Source: Candidatus Colwelliibacteriota bacterium
GTDB lineage: Bacteria > Patescibacteriota > Minisyncoccia > UBA6257 > Colwellbacteraceae
Reading direction: 5' to 3'
NCBI GenBank assembly: GCA_016178255.1
Contig: JACOTQ010000044.1
Location: 1 to 9,602, forward strand
Length of the DNA: 9,602 nucleotides
Under the pieces are notes generated by a model. It was not told the origin of the DNA. It saw nothing but the letters and a program-made list of their open reading frames with translations, and ran no database searches. Shown one piece after another: positions 1 through 6,130 of this stretch (positions within the stretch are counted from its first letter, which is position 1; each line of letters begins with the position of its first letter). Made by a program: the position numbers and the translations under genes.

Positions 1-14
1 TAAAGACTTAAGTT

Positions 15-446
15 CTACCGTCTTACTCTACGTATTATTGAACGTACTCTAATTCTGACTGATCCAGCGCCTTTGTCTTCGGGATTGTCTGAAATTGGAC
101 ACTCGCATATACAACCATAGTCGAAATAGATGTCGAAATAATCTCCGCCACAACTCCACGAAGCATCCCTGCTCATTGTACTGCCAGCGCTTACATCGTC
201 TTCGTTAGGGCAACTCACGATATCGCGAAAAATCGTATCAATTGGCTCACCGGTTTCGCAGTTGATAATGTCAACAATAATTGCCGCTTCACAAGGGTCA
301 GCCTTATCTTTAGAACATGGCAATATCCTGATAGTCGCTTTTATACAAACTTTCCCGCTGTTACAATAAAACTCCTCGATATTAGTGGCCTCTGGCAATG
401 ATGCGCCATGAATTCGATGAACCCAGTCAAAACCTTCCCCATTCAT
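15..446 (-). CDS. Cysteine-rich hypothetical protein, 143 aa
   Basis: I do not recognise the family. The ATG at 446 is the first start in the frame and TAG closes it. The protein has ten cysteines (residues 28, 34, 44, 52, 63, 79, 99, 112, 114, 116), ending in a tight CxCxC cluster (GCICEC). The middle is acidic and beta-rich in appearance, and the last 14 residues are strongly basic (RIRVRSIIRRVRR). There is no signal peptide or membrane segment, so disulfides in an exported protein are not obviously supported; metal binding or a structural role is possible but unproven. No SD precedes the ATG. A TATAAT box lies about 55 bp upstream, just past the end of the DUF2585 gene, which suggests a separate transcript. 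The gene is accepted because it is a long uninterrupted frame filling its interval, not because of homology. Confidence 0.6.
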   Translation of the reverse strand: MNGEGFDWVHRIHGASLPEATNIEEFYCNSGKVCIKATIRILPCSKDKADPCEAAIIVDIINCETGEPIDTIFRDIVSCPNEDDVSAGSTMSRDASWSCGGDYFDIYFDYGCICECPISDNPEDKGAGSVRIRVRSIIRRVRR

Positions 447-500
447 ATGTTTTATTCTTAGTTACGTTAGTTCTCTCGACCTTTATGATTTCTTAAAACA

Positions 501-528
501 ATTATACACGATTAAACTCTGCAACAAG
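501..528 (-). promoter_or_regulatory. Putative promoter of the cysteine-rich gene
   Basis: On the minus strand a perfect TATAAT (506-501) lies in the gap between the DUF2585 stop and the cysteine-rich gene. The -35 is poor: TTGTTG at 527-522 with a 15-bp spacer, or CTTGTT (528-523) with 16 bp. A start about 45-50 nt before the ATG would follow. The -10 match is seen directly; promoter activity is inferred. Confidence 0.45.
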
Positions 529-542
529 TAAAGTATACTGGC

Positions 543-1115
543 TTACCCGCCCATCTGCCAAGCTTTGATAAATTCAAGCGGATAAATAAGCATAATTATG
601 TTTAGTGTTAGGTTGTCGCGAATTAGGTAGCCGAGTAAAACTTCGAAAAACACTGCAATCGCAACTATTGACCACACCGGCAGTTTCCAGGCCATAACAA
701 ATCCTATAGCTTGCGCGAGAATATCAAAAACGGAATTAATAACGGAGTCTCCGTAGTAATCCAGTGATATTGTGGCTGCTCGGTAGCGGTTAATTGTAAA
801 GGGAGTATTTTCAAATATTTCCCAAGCGGCTTCAACTATGAGAGCTATCAGGAACCTTGAGCCAACAGGCAAACGGCGGGCGAATTTCCATAACAGGAAA
901 TAAAATATGAAACCGTGAATTATATGCGACGGCGTATAAGGGTCCGCGATATGCTGTGAATTCTCGGAACTCACCGGATTGCCGTGCCACAATTTAACAT
1001 AGCCGCATTCGCAGATTGGGATTCTCCCCATCAGAAGCAGAACCACGGCCGCTAAGACGATAACAGCTATAAATAAGAGTAAAATATTCTTGGTAGAGAG
1101 GGGTCTTGAAAACAT
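543..1115 (-). CDS. DUF2585 / UPF0314 family integral membrane protein, 190 aa
   Basis: The function of this family is unknown. The sequence carries the family's conserved blocks: CECGYVKLWHG (residues 35-45), SQHIADPYTPSHIIHGF (53-69), WEIFENTP (98-105), YRAATISLDYYGDSVINS (111-128) and IRDNLTLNIIMLIYPLEFIKAWQ (165-187, spelled here in part). Hydrophobic segments at about 10-29, 63-79, 86-101, 131-143, 147-164 and 168-183 place it in the membrane, and conserved His, Glu, Asp and Arg next to membrane segments suggest a catalytic or binding site. I start at the first ATG (1115). The open frame continues upstream to a TTG at 1193, but that lies inside the ABC gene, adds a 26-residue basic stretch, and would leave a 55-bp overlap. 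From 1115 the gap to the ABC stop is 23 bp, consistent with one operon. No clear SD is visible. The family is best known from Alphaproteobacteria, so its strong conservation here is notable. Confidence 0.87.
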   Translation of the reverse strand: MFSRPLSTKNILLLFIAVIVLAAVVLLLMGRIPICECGYVKLWHGNPVSSENSQHIADPYTPSHIIHGFIFYFLLWKFARRLPVGSRFLIALIVEAAWEIFENTPFTINRYRAATISLDYYGDSVINSVFDILAQAIGFVMAWKLPVWSIVAIAVFFEVLLGYLIRDNLTLNIIMLIYPLEFIKAWQMGG

Positions 1116-1138
1116 AATGGATAGAATCGCCTGGAAAA

Positions 1139-2956
1139 TTAGCTTGCTTCTTCGTTTTCTCCGCTCATAAATCCTCCGGACTGAAGCGTCCAAAGCTTTT
1201 TATAAAGACTGTCTTCCTTAGCTAAGAGTTCGTCGTGAGAACCGGATTCGGTAATTATGCCTTTATCAAGCACCACGATTCTATCCATTTTACGAATGGT
1301 CGAGAGACGGTGAGCGATGACGATTACGGTCTTCCCCGCCATCAGTTTTTCAAGGGCGTCTTGTATCAAAGATTCGGAATGGGAATCAAGACTTGAGGTC
1401 GCCTCGTCAAGCAAAAGTACGGGCGAGTTCTTAAGTAGCGCCCGGGCTATCGCCACCCTCTGGCGTTCACCGCCGGAAAGCTTAATGCCCCGCTCGCCCA
1501 CGAGAGTGTCGTACCCTTTGGGGAGGTCTTTAGCGAATTCGTCACAGTACGCCAGCCTCGCGGCTTCCAAGGTTTCGGCATCTGTGGCCTCCCGCCTGCC
1601 ATAGCGAATATTTTCAAGAAGAGTGCGGTGGAACAAAAGCGGGTCCTGGGGCACAAGACTCATGGACTCCCGGAGGCTTTCCAAGGTGACGCGTTGTACG
1701 TCCTCTCCATCCACCAATATCTTTCCTCCTGCCACATCATAGAAGCGGAGCAGTAATCTGAAAAATGTTGATTTGCCGGCTCCCGAAGGGCCGATGAGTG
1801 CAACTTTCTCTCCGCTTTCAATCTTGAGATTGATTTTATTCAGCACGTTTCTCGTTTCGTTAAAACTGAAAACCAAATTCTTGAATTCGATTTTTCCTTT
1901 GGTGACCGATATCGGTTTTGCCCCGGGCAGATTTTTAATTTCGTGAGGTTGAGCCAATATTTCCGCCATCTCCTTGGCGTCGGCGAAGGCTTCGTAAATG
2001 TCCCTGAAGACGCGGCTGAAATCCCAAAGACGCATAACAAGACCGATAAAATAAGATTGAATAAGCACGAAAACGCCCACGGTGATAGCTCCTGATTTCC
2101 AATAAAAAATCGCGTAATAAAATAACAGGAACTCCATCCCGATAACCAAGAAAGCTTGAACGCCGTCTACAACGCCGTCAAGATTCCACCGGAAACGCAT
2201 TAGGTTTGCCTGCGCCCTGCTTACATCCCTAAAATACGAAGCCTCGTTAGAAAATCCGGTAAATAATTGAATCGTGTTTTGATTGCTAACCGCGTCTGAG
2301 AGCACGGCAGTGGTGCGGGAATCGGCCGCCGCTCCGGCAATATCGTATCTGAGCTTCCATCGGGCAAAAAAATAATTAAAAATCAGAAAAACAATCATCC
2401 ATATTAAAATGACGTAACTTATGGCGCGGTTAATGAAGAAGAGCACCACCGCGGCGCCTATAATGTTCACGATAAGAGGAATTATGTTGTAGATAAACCG
2501 GTCTACCAAACGCTCAAATGAGCGAGCGAAACGATTCACCCGCTGTACCAAAGACCCGGTAAAATTATTGGCGAAAAAAGTGTACGAATGGCCGAGGAGA
2601 TACTCAAAGGCTTGTTCCCGAAGGTCGGTTATCACTCGCGATTGAAAGTGGGCGCCCGCGAAAGAAGAAATGCGGCGGCCCACCCAGGTGATGAGATTTA
2701 TTCCGAACACAACGCCGATTATTCCAATGAGCCGCGGCGCGAGCGCGGAACGGTCTTCACCGCTTGTAAGAACATCAAAGAAATCCTTGTAGTAAAGAGG
2801 CATCCAGATACCAGCTACGCCAGCGACAGTAACGCCAAAAATCGCAAGTAATCCAGAAATATAATGGGTCTTAGCTTTTGTTAGGTAAACTTTAAGAACA
2901 TAACCAGTGGTTACCTCCGATTTTAAATTGAGTGTTTTACTTTCTATATCTTTCAT
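1139..2956 (-). CDS. ABC transporter half-molecule, exporter type (MsbA/ABCB-like), 605 aa
   Basis: This is a type IV ABC exporter with the membrane domain and ATPase on one chain, expected to work as a dimer in the cytoplasmic membrane and export a lipid, peptide or drug-like substrate. The membrane domain covers about residues 33-315, with helices near 33-52, 74-92, 155-174, 178-197, 264-285 and 290-308. The ATPase domain follows and is intact: Walker A GPSGAGKST (389-397), Q-loop Gln437 (VPQD), signature LSGGERQ (493-499), Walker B VLLLDE (513-518, catalytic Glu518), D-loop SSLD and H-loop His549 (IAHRLST). Length matches the family. I use the ATG at 2956. The frame stays open to a TTG at 3007, but that would run through a strong GC hairpin and add residues unlike a transporter N-terminus. 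No SD is visible. DUF2585 follows 23 bp downstream. The substrate cannot be told from sequence. Confidence 0.95.
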   Translation of the reverse strand: MKDIESKTLNLKSEVTTGYVLKVYLTKAKTHYISGLLAIFGVTVAGVAGIWMPLYYKDFFDVLTSGEDRSALAPRLIGIIGVVFGINLITWVGRRISSFAGAHFQSRVITDLREQAFEYLLGHSYTFFANNFTGSLVQRVNRFARSFERLVDRFIYNIIPLIVNIIGAAVVLFFINRAISYVILIWMIVFLIFNYFFARWKLRYDIAGAAADSRTTAVLSDAVSNQNTIQLFTGFSNEASYFRDVSRAQANLMRFRWNLDGVVDGVQAFLVIGMEFLLFYYAIFYWKSGAITVGVFVLIQSYFIGLVMRLWDFSRVFRDIYEAFADAKEMAEILAQPHEIKNLPGAKPISVTKGKIEFKNLVFSFNETRNVLNKINLKIESGEKVALIGPSGAGKSTFFRLLLRFYDVAGGKILVDGEDVQRVTLESLRESMSLVPQDPLLFHRTLLENIRYGRREATDAETLEAARLAYCDEFAKDLPKGYDTLVGERGIKLSGGERQRVAIARALLKNSPVLLLDEATSSLDSHSESLIQDALEKLMAGKTVIVIAHRLSTIRKMDRIVVLDKGIITESGSHDELLAKEDSLYKKLWTLQSGGFMSGENEEAS

Positions 2957-2957
2957 G

Positions 2958-3012
2958 CCAATAAAATCCGGCGGCTTTTTGAAGTTCGTGCCGCCGACCC
3001 CTACCAATAAAA
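2958..3012 (-). promoter_or_regulatory. Leader hairpin and direct repeat before the ABC gene
   Basis: A perfect 7-bp GC stem (CGGCGGC at 2996-2990, GCCGCCG at 2975-2969, read on the minus strand; 14-nt A-rich loop) ends 12 bp before the ABC ATG and is followed by GATTTTATT. A 9-nt repeat TTTTATTGG (3012-3004 and 2966-2958) flanks it. It could terminate transcripts from the upstream flavoprotein gene, attenuate the ABC operon, or hide the start region. Structure is seen; role is inferred. Confidence 0.45.
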
Positions 3013-3062
3013 CGAGTGTGCCCTACTGATAGTTACTATATTGACCGATTCTTTATTTAAAA

Positions 3063-3659
3063 TCAATAATGAGTTGTGACAAAATCCACTTTTCCTTTCT
3101 TCATCGCTTTGATGACGCTCGTCATATTGTGAGCAAGCAACGGAAGGTCTTTTTCAGCCCAGGAACTTTTTTCTTTGCCGAAGTAAATCATCGCGTAGGG
3201 CGGCGAAAACATTCCCATATGGTTTGTAACCGCGGCTAACTGCATCAAGGCGTTCATTTTCCCCGCTTCGTTGCCGTAAACAATGAATCCGGAAACTTTG
3301 CCCTCCAGTAAAAATCCGGAATTTTCAAGCGGAGTCAGCCGGTCAATGAATAGTTTCATTTCGCTTGACGGAGCGAACCAATGGACGGGGCTCGCGAAAA
3401 TAATGCCGTCAGCTTTGTAAACTTCCTGAAGGATCTCTTCCATATCGCTTCCGTTGCTCACCTCTTTCAAAGAGTCGTTTTCGGGGTCATGCGCAACCTT
3501 CGCGATGGAGGAAATATTGTAGTCAGAAAGGTTAATTAACCTGGTTTTTACGCCCAATTTCTCCGCCTCGTCCAGGCACGTTTTTAAGTAGCCGCCAACC
3601 CGGCCGCCTTTCTTCCCGCCATTAATACCGATGATATAGACTTCTTTCTTATTTTTCAT
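3063..3659 (-). CDS. NAD(P)H-dependent FMN reductase / flavodoxin-fold protein, 198 aa
   Basis: The protein resembles the NADPH-dependent FMN reductase / iron-sulfur flavoprotein-like family: a soluble flavodoxin-fold enzyme that binds FMN and transfers electrons from NAD(P)H to flavin, quinone or other acceptors. Evidence is the N-terminal beta strand plus phosphate-binding loop VYIIGINGGKKGGR (residues 7-20), the strand IIFASPVHW (86-94) with the typical SPVxW turn, and SSEMKLFIDRLTPL (98-111), the helix following that loop in the family. GNEAGKMNALMQL (129-141) matches the second flavin-side segment. No cysteine cluster for an iron-sulfur site is visible. The first ATG is at 3659. A longer frame to a TTG at 3764 is rejected because the phosphate-binding loop normally lies near the N-terminus. 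The start has no SD of its own and overlaps the stop of a mini-ORF (3656-3700), so its translation probably depends on coupling. The physiological acceptor is unknown. Confidence 0.85.
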   Translation of the reverse strand: MKNKKEVYIIGINGGKKGGRVGGYLKTCLDEAEKLGVKTRLINLSDYNISSIAKVAHDPENDSLKEVSNGSDMEEILQEVYKADGIIFASPVHWFAPSSEMKLFIDRLTPLENSGFLLEGKVSGFIVYGNEAGKMNALMQLAAVTNHMGMFSPPYAMIYFGKEKSSWAEKDLPLLAHNMTSVIKAMKKGKVDFVTTHY

Positions 3660-3700
3660 AGGCTTGAAGAATACCACAAAAGTGGGGAGTTGGCAAGCAT
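3656..3700 (-). CDS. 14-codon leader mini-ORF upstream of the flavoprotein gene
   Basis: On the minus strand the ATG at 3700 follows a textbook SD (GGAGG at 3711-3707, 6-nt spacer). The frame reads MLANSPLLWYSSSL and stops at TGA (3658-3656), which overlaps the ATG of the flavoprotein (3659) as ATGA. This is the only good ribosome site near that gene. It may be a translated leader that delivers ribosomes to the reductase start, or a short regulatory peptide. It could also be chance, since it is very short, but the strong SD, correct spacing and exact stop/start overlap together argue for use. Confidence 0.5.
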   Translation of the reverse strand: MLANSPLLWYSSSL

Positions 3701-3706
3701 TAGCTC

Positions 3707-3741
3707 CCTCCAAAATTAAATTCTCGCTTTCCTCAAGCGAG
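3707..3741 (-). promoter_or_regulatory. Hairpin and strong SD in the flavoprotein leader
   Basis: A 7-bp stem (CTCGCTT/AAGCGAG, 3741-3735 with 3729-3723, 5-nt loop) is followed on the minus strand by AATTTAATTTT and then the SD GGAGG (3711-3707) of the mini-ORF. The hairpin may be a weak terminator for the upstream protease/PIN operon or an attenuator. About 25 bp farther upstream, TTTCGG occurs twice with a 3-nt gap (3773-3759), which could be an operator half-site pair; this is speculative. Confidence 0.35.
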
Positions 3742-3829
3742 TACTTATTATGCTTCCGAAACAACCGAAATGGGACATTTTTATCGTGTATGATTTTTAT
3801 TTACTGATCCAGTTAAGAAAAAGTATAGG

Positions 3830-4543
3830 TTAAGAAGTTAGCCAAAAGCTTCTGCTTTTTTCTCTGCGTTTCCGCTCTACTTCTAAGACTTCGCGGAAAG
3901 TAAATTTCCTTCGTTCTGGTGGATAGACAGTGGGAACCCAGCGGGATTCTTTCGCCATCCATTTTCCAAATATGTACGTCCCGCGTTGGTAACTTATATA
4001 CCCTCCAAGCGAAAGGCTTGCCAACATAGAACATGTGCCCCTAGCCTCTATTCCTTCGTAAAGGTTACTCTGTTGCCTCAAACTCCAATCATTAGTAAGA
4101 ATAGCTACAGATGAATATTGTGACACGAGCGCCGTTGCTGTTTTTATTACACTACGGTCTTCGTAGCTTAAATGAGCCCACTGAGGTGATGTTTCCCAGA
4201 GAGTTGGATTGCTCACATCCATTCGGAAATCTGGTATTGAAAGTTGTAAATCGAAGTTGGTATTTGCAGTAGGACTAAAATACCCTGCATCTGAAAGATA
4301 GACGGCATCATATTTTTTAAGCGTCGTACTCCCTATGGGTTCTGCAAAAAGAGAGATTCCTGAAGTATAATTGAGCGTTGAAAATTCGTGACGCGCTTGA
4401 TCGCTCAAATAACAATCCACTCCCAAGTCATCCAAAAATACCCCAAGTTTGTCTGCTGAAATATCCTTTTCATTAATAGCGAAAAGCCATGGATGGACTC
4501 CAGACGAATCGATAATCAATGCTTTTTTGTTAGATTTTTCCAT
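3830..4543 (-). CDS. PIN-like domain protein, putative RNase, 237 aa
   Basis: PIN domains are metal-dependent nucleases that usually cleave RNA, often as toxins or RNA-processing enzymes. The order of acidic residues fits: ALIIDSS with Asp12 ending strand 1; SDQARHEFS with Glu53; a helix YEDRSVIKTATAL with Asp129; then VAILTNDWSLR with Asp152, the characteristic (T/S)xD site. This is followed by GIEARGTCSMLASLSLGGYI (164-183), like the GTLGxLLxA segment of DUF3368-type PIN proteins. The domain is interrupted by a roughly 60-residue insert (about 60-120) and has a C-terminal tail (190-237) that is basic and probably helical (VERKRREKSRSFW). I start at the ATG at 4543; the frame upstream runs into the protease gene in another register. 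The gap to the protease stop is 10 bp, so the two are almost certainly co-transcribed. The assignment rests on motif order only; whether it is active or an inhibitor-linked toxin is unknown. Confidence 0.7.
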   Translation of the reverse strand: MEKSNKKALIIDSSGVHPWLFAINEKDISADKLGVFLDDLGVDCYLSDQARHEFSTLNYTSGISLFAEPIGSTTLKKYDAVYLSDAGYFSPTANTNFDLQLSIPDFRMDVSNPTLWETSPQWAHLSYEDRSVIKTATALVSQYSSVAILTNDWSLRQQSNLYEGIEARGTCSMLASLSLGGYISYQRGTYIFGKWMAKESRWVPTVYPPERRKFTFREVLEVERKRREKSRSFWLTS

Positions 4544-4553
4544 AATCTTTACA

Positions 4554-5579
4554 TTACCCCCAACCTTGCCCAATGACCTTAAATCCAACCTGCTCTTGCG
4601 GAACTTGGATTGGTCCTTGGGGGGTTTGTTGGACCATATTGACCTGCTGTTTTCGGTATTCAACGGAGATGTCGTAATAATTTGAAAGCTGGGTGCTTTC
4701 GATGTAGGCGATTTTGTAATTTTTTCTGTTTTGCATCGCGTTTGCGCCAAGCTCGTTTTCCGGATTCCACATTTTGCCGAAATCCAATTCTGTATTGTAT
4801 TCCCCGTAGAGGTCGGTCATGGCTTTAGAAAGAGTGTCGTCCGCATTCACAACGGTTTTGAGACCCAAATCTTCTCTTGCCTCTTTCCTACCGATAAAAT
4901 ACTGATGGGAATATAATTTCTCGGTGAAGTAATCAACAATCTTTTCAACTTCTTCCTCCTTTAGCGGTGTTTTATGGCTCTTAATTAGTCGCTTCGCGAG
5001 GATGCGAATAAGGTTATGAATGCGGTTTACGTTTCCAAGCGCCAACGGATGAATTTGGGGATTGGACTCAACGAACTTCGTGAACACACGCGAGAGTTCT
5101 TCTTCGTTTTTTATGCCAAATTTATTTTTTGCCAAGTCAAAATAGGCCATTACATCCTCAACAGAAATCGGAATTTTGTTTTGGGGATTTTGAGGGTCAG
5201 TTGGGTTGAAAACGTTCGCGGTTGAGGGGTCAATTGGAGAAAGCTCCGAAAGATTACTCATTACGATTTCGTCAGCGCCGAGAGCAATCATCGTTGCCGC
5301 GCTATGCGCTTTGTATGGCACAAGCACTGAAAATTTGTCGCAGTATTCGCGAATCATTGAAACTAATCGCCATGGCACCATCGTGTCGCCGCCGGCACTG
5401 TACAAGAAAAGGTCAATGTTTTGGGTTTTTCTGATAGCTTGAAGTTGCTTGCTGATAAGCGGAATAACGTCCGTGGCAATCCTGGCATTAAAAGGCCCTT
5501 GCCGGTCACTTGTCATGTAGGTAATTACTCGCGAATGTCGCAATCCCTCAATTTGTTGTATCAGTTGTTTTCTGTCCAT
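4554..5579 (-). CDS. ClpP-fold serine protease, SDH proteinase family, 341 aa
   Basis: This belongs to the serine dehydrogenase proteinase (SDH, ClpP/crotonase-fold) family, distant relatives of SppA and ClpP. Family hallmarks are LFLYSAGGDT (residues 57-66), the glycine-rich oxyanion loop; YKAHSAATMIALGADEIVM (89-107), with the likely nucleophile Ser93; and SELSPIDP (111-118). In the helical second half, YSHQYFIGRKEAREDLGL (223-240) has the conserved His and EAxxLGL pattern. The ATG at 5579 is the first start and there is no clear SD. No signal peptide or membrane helix is seen, so it is probably cytoplasmic. The last roughly 50 residues (QQVNMVQQTPQGPIQVPQEQ) form a Gln/Pro-rich extension that may be flexible. 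The PIN-like gene follows by 10 bp and GIY-YIG precedes by 58 bp. The substrate is unknown. Confidence 0.82.
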   Translation of the reverse strand: MDRKQLIQQIEGLRHSRVITYMTSDRQGPFNARIATDVIPLISKQLQAIRKTQNIDLFLYSAGGDTMVPWRLVSMIREYCDKFSVLVPYKAHSAATMIALGADEIVMSNLSELSPIDPSTANVFNPTDPQNPQNKIPISVEDVMAYFDLAKNKFGIKNEEELSRVFTKFVESNPQIHPLALGNVNRIHNLIRILAKRLIKSHKTPLKEEEVEKIVDYFTEKLYSHQYFIGRKEAREDLGLKTVVNADDTLSKAMTDLYGEYNTELDFGKMWNPENELGANAMQNRKNYKIAYIESTQLSNYYDISVEYRKQQVNMVQQTPQGPIQVPQEQVGFKVIGQGWG

Positions 5580-5637
5580 AGTGTTAGTTTTACTTTATTT
5601 TGCCTAATTTTTCAAATTTGGCGGATCTGGGTAAATC

Positions 5638-5886
5638 TTACTGCCTGTTAACTAACCGCTTATTAGTAAAGGCGTGGCCAGAACTTGATTTTAGATATTT
5701 CTCAAACTTATAAGCGCTCTCTTTATCTGGAAAAACACAGTACCAAACCAGCTTGTAAGGACTTTTTGTTTTAGAGTATTTTGCAGAGCCTGAATTATGC
5801 TCTCTAAGCCTCCTTTTTAGATCAGAAGTAACCCCGATATATCTGGTGCCATCTTTATCGCTTTTGAGTATGTAGACGTAATGCAT
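5638..5886 (-). CDS. Small GIY-YIG nuclease-superfamily protein, 82 aa
   Basis: This is a stand-alone GIY-YIG domain of the UPF0213/YhbQ-like type. The motif pair is YVYILKS (residues 3-9) and YIGVTSDLKRRLREHN (16-31); Arg25/26, His30 and Asn31 fit the second half of the active site, and Glu62 (FEKYLKS, 61-67) is the metal-binding glutamate. So all catalytic positions appear present. The fold cuts DNA in homing enzymes and repair nucleases; the role of these single-domain bacterial proteins is poorly known. The ATG at 5886 has no close SD (a GGAG lies 14 nt away). The gene sits 137 bp downstream of tRNA-Ala on the same strand, behind a hairpin-rich spacer. Such tRNA-adjacent GIY-YIG genes could be mobile, but no homing or integrase partner is visible. 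Confidence 0.88.
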   Translation of the reverse strand: MHYVYILKSDKDGTRYIGVTSDLKRRLREHNSGSAKYSKTKSPYKLVWYCVFPDKESAYKFEKYLKSSSGHAFTNKRLVNRQ

Positions 5887-5904
5887 AAAAATTGGCTCTA
5901 CTCC

Positions 5905-5939
5905 GTCCCACTATGCTCGCTTTGCGAGCTACGCGGGAC
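5905..5939. repeat. Hairpin GTCCC-N5-GCTCGC-TTT-GCGAGC-N5-GGGAC
   Basis: A perfect 6-bp GC stem with a 3-nt loop (5915-5929) is enclosed by a 5-bp outer stem (5905-5909 with 5935-5939), with an internal loop between. It lies between tRNA-Ala and the GIY-YIG gene. On the minus strand a short T-run (AATTTTT) lies about 10 nt beyond it, so it may be the tRNA transcript's terminator. Confidence 0.5.
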
Positions 5940-6028
5940 ACCACTTCGCACTTAAGCGGCCGTTTAATGTAAAATTCGTTGTGCTTGCACCGCGAAGCTC
6001 CGATGTTTAACTGAGGAGCGAAGTGGTG
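5939..6028. repeat. 11-bp inverted repeat running into the tRNA 3' end
   Basis: CACCACTTCGC at 5939-5949 is repeated exactly in inverted form at 6018-6028; the right arm includes the CCA end of tRNA-Ala. The 68-bp centre contains a further stem GCTCC/GGAGC (around 5997-6018) and the small palindrome GTGCTTGCAC (5981-5990). No coding frame is convincing here. The spacer 5887-6023 is therefore structured noncoding DNA, a terminator, or a remnant of an insertion. Confidence 0.5.
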
Positions 6029-6097
6029 GACCCAGGCAGAATCGGACTGCCGTCTCCTCATTGCAAATGAGGTGTTCTGCCACTTAACTATGGGCCC
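6024..6097 (-). tRNA. tRNA-Ala (anticodon TGC), CCA encoded
   Basis: The cloverleaf is drawn by hand on the minus strand. Acceptor GGGCCCA (6097-6091) pairs with TGGGTCC (6034-6028) and includes a G3-U70 wobble, the alanine identity element. D-arm is GTTA/GAAC with loop AGTGGCA. Anticodon stem CCTCA/TGAGG carries loop TTTGCAA, giving anticodon TGC (6065-6063). The variable loop has 4 nt (AGAC). T-stem GGCAG/CTGCC has loop TCCGATT. Discriminator A (6027) and CCA (6026-6024) are encoded. The loop has C at position 55 instead of the near-universal T, and a mismatch at 13-22. Confidence 0.93.
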
Positions 6098-6130
6098 GGA
6101 CCTTAAGAGCTTAATAAGACGCGGCTTAAT

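Noticed and set aside
1116..1193. TTG-initiated 26-residue N-terminal extension of the DUF2585 protein
   Set aside because: It overlaps the end of the ABC gene, is rich in Arg/Lys, and lies before the conserved membrane start; the ATG at 1115 gives a normal family length.
2588..2851. Plus-strand ORF opposite the ABC gene
   Set aside because: It lies wholly antisense to a strongly supported membrane domain, with no SD or recognisable domain.
2957..3007. TTG-initiated extension of the ABC transporter
   Set aside because: It would translate the leader hairpin, and the ATG at 2956 already precedes the complete membrane domain.
3660..3764. TTG-initiated 35-residue extension of the flavoprotein
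   Set aside because: The FMN-binding loop should be close to the N-terminus; the extension has no SD, and the mini-ORF in another frame explains the SD seen there.
5887..6023. CRISPR-like repeats in the tRNA/GIY-YIG spacer
   Set aside because: The repeats are inverted and of different lengths, with no regular spacer period; no cas gene is present.
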